Shown here in pieces: positions 45,905 to 54,844 of a DNA stretch of 64,000 bases. The stretch is taken from positions 1 to 64,000 of IMG/VR virus record IMGVR_UViG_3300038461_000042; one strand, 5' to 3'. Every line of letters begins with the position of its first letter. Within the stretch, counting starts at the first letter, position 1. The DNA comes from a virus. The notes under the pieces are model-generated. The model searched no databases. It had not been told where the DNA came from and worked only from the letters and a program-made list of their open reading frames with translations. The position numbers and the translations under genes are program-made.

Positions 45905-46735
45905 TTACCAGTAAAATCCCTCGGCATGAGGCGGTTCTTTGGGAGCCGCTTTTTGTTTTGTCTTTTTTGTTTCCCATTCTTGGGGAAGATATTCTGGGTG
46001 TACCTTCGTGGATAATGGCAACCATGGCGGAAGTCCTTCCAACGGATTCTCGCTCGACCCACGAATAAGCATAAATTTAACATCCGTGTATTCCACATTG
46101 ATTTTCATCTTGTCACAGATATGTTTTGTCATAGCCTCCCCGCACCAATTGCCGGTCTCTTTATAGTAATCATCCGACCAGTTATAAGAGTTAAGCATGA
46201 AACAGGCCGTAATAGAGTCTGCCCACCAGATATGAGTACATAGTCCCATGCCCCAATGAATTCCATGTCTATCGGCCTTTTTTCCAAACGCATCTATTCG
46301 AGGAATATAGAATGTGTTTTTCTTTGGTTTCTTGATTGGTTGTATGTTTAAGAACTTTGCGTCTGGGCGCGTGGAAACCACAATGTCATAATTGCCATGT
46401 TTCGCTTCATGGTCTCTTAACATTTCCCGACACCGCCATGATTTATACAAGAACGACAAGTCCCTGAATGGAATAATGGGGTAATCTTTATAGGGTCCTG
46501 GGTTGGGAACAGATTCGCCGTATCTGTACCATCTCTGTCCAATAATCTTCTTTTCCTCTTCCCATGATGTTATTTCTATAGCCAAAGGATGGTACGTTTC
46601 ACGTACCAAATCCCCTTGAGTATCAGTTGCAATAAAAATATCGGGGTGATACTTTTCGATTAAATGTTTGCGAAGAGAGGGGGCGCAGAACAAAAATGTT
46701 CTTGGCTGACCATAAATGCACAATGCCATTTTCAT
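45905..46735 (-). CDS. WavE-like putative glycosyltransferase
   Basis: The 276-residue protein starts MKMALCIYGQPRTFLF and contains VVSTRPDAKF (a DxD-like site), then HWGMGLCTHIWWADSITA and WSDDYYKETGNW. This is the pattern of small transferases of the WavE type in LPS and capsule clusters. The family's precise reaction is uncertain. It is closely related to the broken gene at 42258-42998. The last 20 residues are Lys/Pro-rich and overlap the opposite strand's terminator. It ends the leftward sugar cassette. Confidence 0.65.
   Translation of the reverse strand: MKMALCIYGQPRTFLFCAPSLRKHLIEKYHPDIFIATDTQGDLVRETYHPLAIEITSWEEEKKIIGQRWYRYGESVPNPGPYKDYPIIPFRDLSFLYKSWRCREMLRDHEAKHGNYDIVVSTRPDAKFLNIQPIKKPKKNTFYIPRIDAFGKKADRHGIHWGMGLCTHIWWADSITACFMLNSYNWSDDYYKETGNWCGEAMTKHICDKMKINVEYTDVKFMLIRGSSENPLEGLPPWLPLSTKVHPEYLPQEWETKKTKQKAAPKEPPHAEGFYW
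45931..45960 (+). terminator. Rho-independent terminator of the rightward glycan operon
   Basis: GCGGTTC (45931-45937) pairs with GAGCCGC (45943-45949) around a 5-nt loop and is followed by TTTTTGTTTTG. It lies 27 bp after the last rightward stop and, on the other strand, within the end of the convergent gene. Confidence 0.75.
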
Positions 46736-47742
46736 ATAGTGATTACTCGGTTCTTGAGACCTTCTTTCCCGATTCTCTCAATAACCTGTTCCCGTTGCAT
46801 CTGAGCGATAACAACGATTGGAAAATCGCCTTCAACATGATTTAAGACTGGAATTCCACCAATGGTCTGACCCTCGAATGCAGTGTCATTATCAACATAA
46901 TGAATCACGTTCAGGGGAACTTGCTTGAGAAGTAAAAGACAAATATCCCCAATTCCCCATACAATAACGGGGCCGGAAATTTTCTTCATCTTTTCTATTT
47001 TTGCCTCAATATTTCCCTCGCACCATTCTTTGGCTTGGTAATACACTTCTTTCTCGTTTGGTTTTTCGTATAGAACGCGGAAGGCAGGATAATGATGACT
47101 TTCTACGATATAGTTATGAATAGCAACCGGATAATAACCATATCTTTCCAATAGTGCATTGAGGGTACGCGTAGTAAAGTGATTGATATGTTTCTGGCTG
47201 TAATCCATAATTGGTAAAATGTTGATCCTGACCATTTTGGTTGCATCGGGAACATCCACAATGATTTTCCCGGTAGTATGAGAGGTCAATCTATCCATAA
47301 CGGACTTCATATCATAAACATGCTCTAGGACATGAGAGGCGATTAGCAAATCTATACTTTGCGGCAATTCATCCCCAACATTCACAGTGGTTACATCGAG
47401 ATAGCCAAATTTTCTAAGTCGCATTTCTACATATCCCTCAGTTCCGCCAAAATCAACAATACGCGCATCCTTATGCGGTTCGGTGTCCATAACAAAATCA
47501 ATCAATCCATCAAGCCTGTCATGACTTTCCTTGCCCAAAAGAGCAGGTTCCGAGTCGTATCGGACTTTGTAATAGGCATCATAATCTTCTTGTGTTTTGT
47601 CGTTGGAATAAAATATCATTCCGCATTCACACAGGCAGATGTCATTGTGGTTCGGAAGTTCCCATCCATCCGGTACGACGAAATCCATTCCCCACGCAAC
47701 GGTTTTATTCTTGCTTCCACAGGCCGGGCAATTACGACTCAT
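46732..47742 (-). CDS. C-methyltransferase-like protein with zinc N-terminus
   Basis: The 336-residue protein has an N-terminal zinc motif (CPACGSKN, and CLCECGM 32 residues later). A SAM methyltransferase domain follows (VDFGGTEGYVEMRL, then LIASHVLEHVYD), and then a C-terminal Rossmann-like part (VIVWGIGDICLLLL). This three-part layout is that of sugar C-methyltransferases that act on 3-keto deoxysugars (TylC3 group). It overlaps its neighbours by 4 and 11 bp. A dTDP- or CDP-sugar substrate is likely. Confidence 0.7.
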   Translation of the reverse strand: MSRNCPACGSKNKTVAWGMDFVVPDGWELPNHNDICLCECGMIFYSNDKTQEDYDAYYKVRYDSEPALLGKESHDRLDGLIDFVMDTEPHKDARIVDFGGTEGYVEMRLRKFGYLDVTTVNVGDELPQSIDLLIASHVLEHVYDMKSVMDRLTSHTTGKIIVDVPDATKMVRINILPIMDYSQKHINHFTTRTLNALLERYGYYPVAIHNYIVESHHYPAFRVLYEKPNEKEVYYQAKEWCEGNIEAKIEKMKKISGPVIVWGIGDICLLLLKQVPLNVIHYVDNDTAFEGQTIGGIPVLNHVEGDFPIVVIAQMQREQVIERIGKEGLKNRVITI

Positions 47743-48457
47743 TATTGACCATCCTTTTTATGGCAGTTCGTAAATCAACGGTTTCTTTGCAAACCAATTG
47801 ATACGCTCTGTCCAAATACTCCGAATCGGGCACGTAACGGGCGGGGGTTGGCATTTCTTCGTGTTCGATAAATTCTATTTTGGCGCTGGTAATGTTGGCA
47901 ACCATACACGCAACCTCGTACATGGTAATCGGATTTATCGCTCCAACATCATAAATCCCATCGCCATCTAATAAAATGCGCCAGAACCAGTCCCCCACAT
48001 CTTTTCCATACAGGTAGGTTCTTACTGTACTTCCATCTCCCCACACTTCAATAGGCTTTCCAGCCAACGCGCTTTGAATGAATATCGAAAGAGCCTTGTT
48101 CTTTTGGAATGGTAATCCAGAGGTCGCGTAGAGTCGCGCAATAACCACGTCCACATTGCTGTGAATACACTCGGCCTCCCACAATCTCTTGTGATAGGCG
48201 TATTCGCTTTTTCCTTCATAGACCGCCCCGGAAGAAGCAAAGAGGACTTTGGTTTTATGCTTTTGGGCATATTTCAGGACGCGCGAGGGGGAGATGGGGG
48301 CTAGGTGGACAATCATATCCCAATTTAAGTGTTCCCACGCCTCGTGATATGTTTCATGGTTGAGCATCGCCAGATTAACATTATCGGGTTTAGTTCTTGC
48401 CATCCATGTCCCACAATATCCCGACGCTCCTGTACACAGTATGTTTAATGTACCCAT
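47732..48457 (-). CDS. NAD-dependent sugar epimerase/dehydratase
   Basis: The 241-residue protein is an extended SDR enzyme: TGASGYCGTW is the nucleotide site, SSGAVYEGKSEYAYHK carries the Ser and the Y-x3-K catalytic pair, and RLYATSGLP and VRTYLYGKDV are family strands. It is shorter than typical epimerases (about 300-350). It may be a reductase or 4-epimerase acting on a nucleotide sugar. It belongs to the leftward sugar cassette, next to the methyltransferase gene. Confidence 0.8.
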   Translation of the reverse strand: MGTLNILCTGASGYCGTWMARTKPDNVNLAMLNHETYHEAWEHLNWDMIVHLAPISPSRVLKYAQKHKTKVLFASSGAVYEGKSEYAYHKRLWEAECIHSNVDVVIARLYATSGLPFQKNKALSIFIQSALAGKPIEVWGDGSTVRTYLYGKDVGDWFWRILLDGDGIYDVGAINPITMYEVACMVANITSAKIEFIEHEEMPTPARYVPDSEYLDRAYQLVCKETVDLRTAIKRMVNNES

Positions 48458-48466
48458 CGTAAATCC

Positions 48467-48655
48467 CTATCCAATCTTCTTTTTCCAAAATTGCCACCAT
48501 GCTGGTTTCAAGATTTGTTGCTGATATTGTTGATTTTTTTCATATCTTTCTTTAATTTCCCGTTCTGTCTTTGGTATACATTCTTGTGCGGCGTTCTCTA
48601 TATATTCCGCACAACCATGGCAGAAACCCGTTTCGTCAAATTTGTGTTTTCTCAT
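48467..48655 (-). CDS. Small zinc-binding-like protein
   Basis: This 62-residue protein has a CHGC pair and a later Cys, then a helical basic part (TEREIKERYEKNQQYQQQ) ending in WWQFWKKK. It sits between two sugar-enzyme genes in the same operon, 9 bp from one and 4 bp from the other. The role is unknown; it might recruit a partner or bind a membrane with its aromatic tail. Confidence 0.5.
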   Translation of the reverse strand: MRKHKFDETGFCHGCAEYIENAAQECIPKTEREIKERYEKNQQYQQQILKPAWWQFWKKKIG

Positions 48656-48659
48656 ATTA

Positions 48660-49637
48660 TCATCCTTTCATTGTCCATCTAAGGTCTTTATCTATTTTAC
48701 CACTCTCCATCAAGGATTTTAGTCTGGCAAGTCTGACATAGCCAGAAAAGTCTTTCATAAGCAGATAGTCAAACTTAAATTTCATTTCTTCTATCCCGTC
48801 CCATATACCCCAAGTCGGGGTAAATCCTAACACTCTTTTCGCTTTCAAGAAGTCCACCTGATAACTTCGCGGGTCAATATCTTTGTTCTCAGAATTAGTT
48901 ACGATACAATTCGGAAACGACTCTGCCACAGCCGAAGCAATCGCCCTTACTTGATAATTTCGCGCCCCGATATTGAATATCTGGTTGTGTACTTTCTCTC
49001 GCGGTGCTTCGAGAGCAAGTAAAAAGGCTTGGCAAATATCCTTGACGTGAACCAATGGCCTCCATTGTGTCCCATCGCCAACAATGTTTACTCGGTTTTG
49101 AGAATAAGCAGAGCAAGTCATTGTGTTAAGAACGAGGTCGGAACGGAAGTTCGGAGACCAACCAAAGGCGGTAGCATTACGGAGAATGATGGGGCTGAAA
49201 TCTTCCGAGGCCAACTGCATTAAACTCTTTTCGGCTCTTGCCTTGGAAACAGCATAGGTGGTCAAGGGATAAAGCTCCGATTCTTCGTTGGCAATTCCAT
49301 CTGAACAACCATATACACTACAAGATGAAGAAAATAGGAAGCGTCTTATACCAGCTTTTCTTGCCAACACCGCCAAACGAAAAGTAGAGAAATCATTAAT
49401 TTCATCTGTCAATATTTTGTTCAATTCTCCCATCGGATCGTTTGATAAGGCAGCTAAATGGATTATTATGTCAAAGCCGTTATTAGCCAGTGAATATATT
49501 TCTCTAATGTCAACTCCCTGCTTATCTTCAATAAAATAATCCATGTCAAGACCAATAATTTCATGTCCCGCCTCCTCCAGCATCGGTTTCATCACAGAAC
49601 CAATATATCCATCATGTCCGGTCATCAGAATCTTCAT
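48660..49637 (-). CDS. NAD-dependent nucleotide-sugar epimerase/dehydratase
   Basis: The 325-residue protein is a full-length extended SDR: MTGHDGYIGSVM at the N-terminus, FSSSCSVYG, YAVSKARAEKSL with Y-x3-K, and the RPLVHVKDIC substrate strand. It resembles the GDP-/CDP-/dTDP-sugar epimerase/dehydratase group, but the exact sugar cannot be told. It overlaps the large subunit of the split thiamine enzyme by 4 bp and is probably in the same pathway. Confidence 0.85.
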   Translation of the reverse strand: MKILMTGHDGYIGSVMKPMLEEAGHEIIGLDMDYFIEDKQGVDIREIYSLANNGFDIIIHLAALSNDPMGELNKILTDEINDFSTFRLAVLARKAGIRRFLFSSSCSVYGCSDGIANEESELYPLTTYAVSKARAEKSLMQLASEDFSPIILRNATAFGWSPNFRSDLVLNTMTCSAYSQNRVNIVGDGTQWRPLVHVKDICQAFLLALEAPREKVHNQIFNIGARNYQVRAIASAVAESFPNCIVTNSENKDIDPRSYQVDFLKAKRVLGFTPTWGIWDGIEEMKFKFDYLLMKDFSGYVRLARLKSLMESGKIDKDLRWTMKG

Positions 49638-50728
49638 TTTTCCTCCAAGTACGGATACATATTATCAAGACGACCTTTACCATCGAAAAGAACTCTGGGC
49701 AATGCAAGTTCTTCATGGGGGGCAGAAACAATAATGGCGAACGGCCCCACTATTTCATCTACAGGAGTATTGCCGCCCAATTCAAATAAAAAGTCATAAT
49801 CATAAACGCCAATATCGAAAGCAGAAACGATGCTGGCGATATTTGGAAACGTTCTTCCCTCACTTACCCTTCCGAATGCTCTCATCTCCGAACTTCGCGT
49901 AGAGGCATAGCCCCCATTTTCGACAATGAACATGACGATATTCAAATTCAACCGTTTGACAACTTCCAATTCCTGCATACACTGGCAGAATGAACCATCC
50001 CCCTCGACAAGCACGACTCTCTTTCCGCTTGCTAAAACAACGCCAATCGCTACGGGAATTCCTCCGCCCATCGAGCCAAGCCCGCAGGAGGATAAAACCA
50101 CCCGCAATCCCTTTTTATTCTTAAAGAAGGCCGGGAAGATAGTTCCCCCCGCGCCTCCGGCAGTATCCAAGACAAGTACATCGTCAGACGTTAATACTTT
50201 TCCCAACTCATCACAAAGTTGATAGGTAGCGGTATTCCCCTCCAGCCCATAGGTCTGTTTCCATTCCTGGCATCGTTTCAACCAATCCGAATACTGTGTA
50301 AATTCATGTTTTGCAAGTTCTTGGATAAATTGCAAAGAGTCCATGTGAATAAATAAGTCGAGGTTTGGTATCTTCAATGCCTCGCTCAAGTCTACATCCA
50401 CCAATACCTTTTTCGCCCTCGGAGCCAAGTTCTCATACTTGAAAGCAATCGTGCCGGGGTCTAATCTTGCACCTATGGACAAGAGCAGGTCACAGCCCTG
50501 TATAGCAAAATTAGATCCTCGGGTTGCCACAATCCCCGGCCTGCCGATAAAGAGAGAATTGTCCCATTCAATCAAATCAATCGCGTTCCATGTCGTCAAA
50601 ATTGGAATTCGCCATTTTTCCGCGAAGGCAATGATTTCGGGAGAGGCTTTACGCGCCCCCGCCCCCAAGAGAATTATAGGTCGTTGTGACCCCAACCACA
50701 TATCAAGCAGTTCTGGTACACCGCTCAT
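49634..50728 (-). CDS. Thiamine-diphosphate enzyme, central and PP domains (split acetolactate-synthase-like)
   Basis: The 364-residue protein starts with the middle (FAD/TH3-like) domain IILLGAGARKASPEIIAFAE and has the C-terminal PP domain with the TPP motif VEGDGSFCQCMQELEVV, then VENGGYAST. The family usually has NN here; the first N is E in this protein. The PYR domain is absent and is supplied by the upstream gene (50725-51264), which overlaps by 4 bp. Together they add up to 543 residues, the normal full length. In branched-sugar pathways such enzymes add an acetyl-type unit to keto sugars (YerE type). Confidence 0.8.
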   Translation of the reverse strand: MSGVPELLDMWLGSQRPIILLGAGARKASPEIIAFAEKWRIPILTTWNAIDLIEWDNSLFIGRPGIVATRGSNFAIQGCDLLLSIGARLDPGTIAFKYENLAPRAKKVLVDVDLSEALKIPNLDLFIHMDSLQFIQELAKHEFTQYSDWLKRCQEWKQTYGLEGNTATYQLCDELGKVLTSDDVLVLDTAGGAGGTIFPAFFKNKKGLRVVLSSCGLGSMGGGIPVAIGVVLASGKRVVLVEGDGSFCQCMQELEVVKRLNLNIVMFIVENGGYASTRSSEMRAFGRVSEGRTFPNIASIVSAFDIGVYDYDFLFELGGNTPVDEIVGPFAIIVSAPHEELALPRVLFDGKGRLDNMYPYLEEK

Positions 50729-51264
50729 TCAATCACCATCACCTGTACGTTGAGGGGTAGTACGCACACAGTCGGACCCCTCCTATCTTCCAAGGCAAAC
50801 TTTACCGTCTGCTCAAATATCCACTTCGCGCCAATGGCATTTTCGGCGCACTCAACATATTTTGTAATCGGTCTTGCCACCCTTGTCATATCCACGTCTT
50901 GCGCGCTTCCTTCCCGGAGATTGTATTTGTTCTTGATTTCCAATTCGGGAGTATTTATCTCGCCACAAATGACCAAGAGAGGAATACTATCGCACCACGC
51001 CGATGCAATGGCAGTCAAGGTGTTGGTACTTCCCGGCCCCGCGGTTACTACACAAACTCCGAGCTGATTCGTAACTTGCGAATCCCCAATTGCCGCAAAC
51101 GCCGCCGCAGACTCATGTAAGCACCAAACTACTTGTAAATCCGAATGAGAGAGAGGGTCAAGCAGATTTTGCAAAAATCCCCCCGGCAAGGCGTAAACTC
51201 TTTGCACGCCCAGCCGTAGTAATTCTTTCGTTATCCATTCAGAAACCAGCATTCCATTCTCCAT
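50725..51264 (-). CDS. Thiamine-diphosphate enzyme, PYR domain (split acetolactate-synthase-like)
   Basis: This 179-residue protein is an N-terminal TPP domain by itself: the WCLHESAAAFAAIG helix carries the catalytic Glu, and VVTAGPGSTNTLTAIASAW is the conserved strand-turn. It ends where the middle domain would begin, and the stop overlaps the next gene's start (ATGA). The two subunits must assemble to make one enzyme. It is the first gene of the leftward cassette. Confidence 0.8.
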   Translation of the reverse strand: MENGMLVSEWITKELLRLGVQRVYALPGGFLQNLLDPLSHSDLQVVWCLHESAAAFAAIGDSQVTNQLGVCVVTAGPGSTNTLTAIASAWCDSIPLLVICGEINTPELEIKNKYNLREGSAQDVDMTRVARPITKYVECAENAIGAKWIFEQTVKFALEDRRGPTVCVLPLNVQVMVIE

Positions 51265-51265
51265 C

Positions 51266-51295
51266 TTGCCTTGAAGTAACCTAAACTCTTATAAT
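51266..51295 (+). promoter_or_regulatory. Rightward promoter for the tail block
   Basis: TTGCCT (51266-51271), an 18-bp spacer and TATAAT (51290-51295) precede the structural gene at 51322. The TATAAT is part of the palindrome TTATAATTATAA, so the minus strand also offers a -10 box for the leftward cassette. This is the divergence point between the sugar and tail operons. Confidence 0.6.
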
Positions 51296-51321
51296 TATAA
51301 CACGCTTACAAACGAGGCTGA

Positions 51322-52593
51322 ATGCCAACACCTATAATCAAACCTGCCCCCATCGCCCCGACCCCAATTATTAAGCCCATCGTTCCGGGTGGCTGTGTAA
51401 TCAACGCGGGCAAGATCGCGCCGATGATTGCTTCCAAGTATGAGTTGGATAACAATACGTTCATCCTAGCTGCCAACGACGACCCGGTGAACTTGATTTC
51501 GGCGGAAGTGGGCGACAGCAAGCAGGAATTATTTTTTCCGCAGATGAAATTTTGCCGGTGGGATAACGAGGTCAATTTCTCGGCGCGGCTGGTACATGAT
51601 GAGGCGGCTCCGCAGGTCATCACGAAGGGCAATCAAATTCAATGGATAGGGGAGCGGGTATCGGCCAATTTCTACGACCTGGACATCACGGACGAGGACG
51701 AGGGCGGGTACGAGTTTGAGGTGGTGTTGAACGAGGAACCGGATAGCAATGTTATCCAGTTTACCATCCAGACGAAGGGGCTAGATTTCTTCTACCAACC
51801 CGAATTATCTCAGGAAGAAATTGACGAGGGCGCGAGCAGACCTGACAATGTAGTTGGCTCGTATGCGGTCTACTGCTCCGCGTTGAAAACAAACATCGAG
51901 GGCGGGAACCTATATAAGTGCGGCAAGGTCGGACATATTTACAGGCCGTGGGTGGTGGACGCGGAAGGCAACGGGGTGTGGGGCGAACTAAATATCGACG
52001 TGGAAGCGGGTATCCTGTCTGTGACGATTGACCAGGATTTTCTGGACAAGGCGGTATATCCGGTTAGGCACGCAGCCGGGTTGACGTTTGGATACACAAC
52101 CGCTGGAGGCACAGTAGGGTCAAATCCGTATAACTCCGCAAACGTTTTTGATGTACATACCGCCGGAGTGGGCGAGACCATTACAAAATATAGCATGTAT
52201 GGATTCTTTAATCCATCAATAACCTGGCAATTCGATGCATATACTGTTGTCAGTGGAGGAGCCGTTAGCAGATTGGGAACCGCGACAACAATAACTATGA
52301 CAACTACTCCGGGGTGGTTTGATAGTGCCGCAGTATCTCAGGCACTCACGAATGGCGCTGTTTACTGTGTTGCGTTTGGTAATAATGTTAATTCCGGAAA
52401 TATTTATTATGATTCAGCTACCAATGCCAGAGACAGGGATATTACCAATACTACACTTCCAACTACTTGGGCACATAACAGCTATTCAACCCCTCGTTAT
52501 TCCATTTATGCCACGTACACGGCGGAGGGCGGCGCGAGGTGGAGTCGTCTTTTGGCAAATGAAGTTAATCGACTTGTAGTAGGAGAGGCATAA
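51322..52593 (+). CDS. Virion structural protein (head or tail decoration)
   Basis: This 423-residue protein begins with Pro/Ile repeats (APTPIIKPIVPGG). The centre is beta-rich and acidic (DLDITDEDEGGYEFEVVLNE, cut to its charged core). The second half is Ser/Thr/Asn-rich with fibre-like repeats (VNSGNIYYDSATNARD) and a final helix. No membrane segment or enzyme motif is visible. The preceding promoter and the following head-neck genes place it in the virion. Whether it is a head decoration protein or a fibre cannot be decided. Confidence 0.55.
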   Translation: MPTPIIKPAPIAPTPIIKPIVPGGCVINAGKIAPMIASKYELDNNTFILAANDDPVNLISAEVGDSKQELFFPQMKFCRWDNEVNFSARLVHDEAAPQVITKGNQIQWIGERVSANFYDLDITDEDEGGYEFEVVLNEEPDSNVIQFTIQTKGLDFFYQPELSQEEIDEGASRPDNVVGSYAVYCSALKTNIEGGNLYKCGKVGHIYRPWVVDAEGNGVWGELNIDVEAGILSVTIDQDFLDKAVYPVRHAAGLTFGYTTAGGTVGSNPYNSANVFDVHTAGVGETITKYSMYGFFNPSITWQFDAYTVVSGGAVSRLGTATTITMTTTPGWFDSAAVSQALTNGAVYCVAFGNNVNSGNIYYDSATNARDRDITNTTLPTTWAHNSYSTPRYSIYATYTAEGGARWSRLLANEVNRLVVGEA

Positions 52594-52594
52594 A

Positions 52595-54127
52595 ATGCCC
52601 TATTTTGGCGACTATAACGCTGGAATGGCCCTATATAAGACCTTCACAACAGTAGACAGTACCGGCGCGCCCGCTTCTTTGGCGTCGGGAACAATGTCGG
52701 TTTTCAAGAACAATACAACTACTCCATCTACCTCTGGAACGAGTCTGTCTGCTAACTTTGGAAGCCTGGTCGGACTAAATCTTGTTACGGTAGACCTTAG
52801 TACCGACCCTACCTTTTATGCCAACGGAAATGATTATGCCATTGTCATAAAAGAGGGGTTTATTGGCTCTATTCATGTGTTGGGGTACGAAGTGGGGCAC
52901 TTCTCCATTGGAAATAGAAGTCCATTGCGCCCAAACGTTGCCGGACGTACCGTTTCGGTGGAAAGCAACGGTTTGATAGATGCCAATATGGTGCAAAATG
53001 GCCCGTCGGGAACCGGAACCAACCAGACCGCCAGAGACTTGGGGGCCAATATTGATGTAGCCATATCCTCTCGTTCTACCCTAGGCGGCGTTGCACAAAC
53101 TGGAGACGCCTTCGCAAGAATTGGTGCGCCCTCTGGTTCGTCCATATCCGCAGACCTTCAATCAAATAGAGTGGCGATTGGCAATATTCCAACCGCCCCA
53201 TTGCTCTCCGCAGACGCAAGAATACCGGCAACCATATTGGCCTCTCAATCCGATATTCTGATTAATCGAAGTGGTACAAACCTGATTCCCACAAATCCAT
53301 TACTGACAAGCGACTCGCGCGTTCCGAGTACATTAATTGCCTCTCAATCCGATGTACTTATCAATCGGAGTGGAACAAATGCCATTCCAACCAACCCACT
53401 TTTGACCAATGATGGTCGGCTTCCATCCACAAAGATTGCTTCGCAGAATGATGTTTTGTCTAATATAAGCGGGACAAATGCCCTGCAAGCATCCGTGGCT
53501 TTAATTCCAATTACCACGTTCCTGACAGGTGATACCAGGCTTCCCACAACCAAGATAGCATCTCAAGCAGATGTTCTGATAGGGATAAGTGGAACCAATA
53601 CAATTCCTGTTTTGGTGGATACGTTGTTATCCGCCAACCATACCACAGGAACTTGGGCCGGAGCAACGTCTCAACAGATAGATTCACAACTATCATCTTC
53701 ACACGGAACAGGAACGTGGGGAGGCGGTAATGCGCCAAGCGTTGCACAAATCGACGCACAATTGTCAACCTCGCACGGAACAGGAACTTGGGGTGGAGGA
53801 AACGCACCCTCGGTTGGACAGATTGATACCCAACTTTCCAGCACACACGGGGGCGGAGCGTGGGGTGCTATAGGAACGGGTGGAACGCTTAGTATTGTCA
53901 CCGCCTCGCTGGTAGACACAACAACCGGAAATCCCGTACCAAATGCCCCGGCAGATTTATATGCTACAACGGGAACGCCGCCCAATAAGTTTGGCCCATT
54001 AATACAAACTGTATTGACGGACGTTTTTGGGGTGGCAACATTCTCCAATCTAACCGCCGGGACATACTGGATTACCTTTAGGCCGGATGGATATACCCCC
54101 GTTCATATCACACAGGCAGCAGCATGA
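52595..54127 (+). CDS. Repeat-containing virion protein with Ig/regulatory-like C-terminus
   Basis: The 510-residue protein starts with a beta domain (about 1-110), then carries repeats of about 32 residues around ASQSDVLINRSGTN and PTNPLLT, varied in each copy (about 200-330). Three near-identical 28-residue repeats with SSHGTGTWGGGNAPSV follow (about 360-430). The C-terminal 80 residues (SIVTASLVDTTTGNPV, ATFSNLTAGTYWITFRPDGY) look like a carboxypeptidase-regulatory/Ig-type domain. The protein is likely a shaft or decoration on the virion. The repeats may vary in number by recombination. Confidence 0.6.
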   Translation: MPYFGDYNAGMALYKTFTTVDSTGAPASLASGTMSVFKNNTTTPSTSGTSLSANFGSLVGLNLVTVDLSTDPTFYANGNDYAIVIKEGFIGSIHVLGYEVGHFSIGNRSPLRPNVAGRTVSVESNGLIDANMVQNGPSGTGTNQTARDLGANIDVAISSRSTLGGVAQTGDAFARIGAPSGSSISADLQSNRVAIGNIPTAPLLSADARIPATILASQSDILINRSGTNLIPTNPLLTSDSRVPSTLIASQSDVLINRSGTNAIPTNPLLTNDGRLPSTKIASQNDVLSNISGTNALQASVALIPITTFLTGDTRLPTTKIASQADVLIGISGTNTIPVLVDTLLSANHTTGTWAGATSQQIDSQLSSSHGTGTWGGGNAPSVAQIDAQLSTSHGTGTWGGGNAPSVGQIDTQLSSTHGGGAWGAIGTGGTLSIVTASLVDTTTGNPVPNAPADLYATTGTPPNKFGPLIQTVLTDVFGVATFSNLTAGTYWITFRPDGYTPVHITQAAA

Positions 54128-54843
54128 CCATACCAATTACTCCCATTGTCCAAGTTCAGGGAACTCCGATTGTTTTGAGCGATACCATCTTTATAAACTA
54201 TGGCGGACAGACCGGAACCTCTACCGCCTTCGCTAGAAACGCGGCCTATTTGATTGCAGAGAGAGAAGTCTGCTCCCACCTGCATACCCCCCTCGTTCCA
54301 ACCAATATCAGCGGGTCTTACAACTGGAACGCTGGAAATCCCTTTGAGATGGATTGGGGAAACATCAATACCATTTATGGAGTGACGGTTCAATCCAATC
54401 TGAATACCCTTTATGTTTACAGCGCGAATGATATGTTGAGGGCTGTATTCATTCGCAACGCGAAGTACGGCATTGTGGATATTCAATCGTGGCCGATGAT
54501 GTACCAGATTACATCTACTGCCTATCCAGTCGCCTCTCTACAACCCTACAGCGTCTTAGTTACTTACAATGCTGGCATGGCGGTTGGGGTGGCGACACAA
54601 CCAGATATTTTATGGTGCTTGACCATGGCGGCGCAACTGGTCATAAACGAGATGTCTGTGGATGGGTCAATGGCGAATGAAGCACCGGGAGGAATTGGGA
54701 TAACGCAGTTCTCGAATGAATTGTACTCGGAACACAGAACCGCCCTTGGAGCCTCGATTTTCGGGGCAAGCCCTGTGAGTCAACAGATTACAAGACTCTT
54801 AGCAAGTTACAGAACTCGCTCCATTGGAAGGATGAGGAGATAA
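54124..54843 (+). CDS. Head-tail connector/adaptor protein
   Basis: The 239-residue protein overlaps the repeat gene by 4 bp. It has a helical N-terminus with NAAYLIAEREVCSHLHTPL, a beta-rich middle and a helical C-terminus, consistent with adaptor proteins that seal the portal. Position between head genes and a head-closure-like gene supports this. I cannot assign a specific family. Confidence 0.55.
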   Translation: MTIPITPIVQVQGTPIVLSDTIFINYGGQTGTSTAFARNAAYLIAEREVCSHLHTPLVPTNISGSYNWNAGNPFEMDWGNINTIYGVTVQSNLNTLYVYSANDMLRAVFIRNAKYGIVDIQSWPMMYQITSTAYPVASLQPYSVLVTYNAGMAVGVATQPDILWCLTMAAQLVINEMSVDGSMANEAPGGIGITQFSNELYSEHRTALGASIFGASPVSQQITRLLASYRTRSIGRMRR

Positions 54844-54844
54844 C

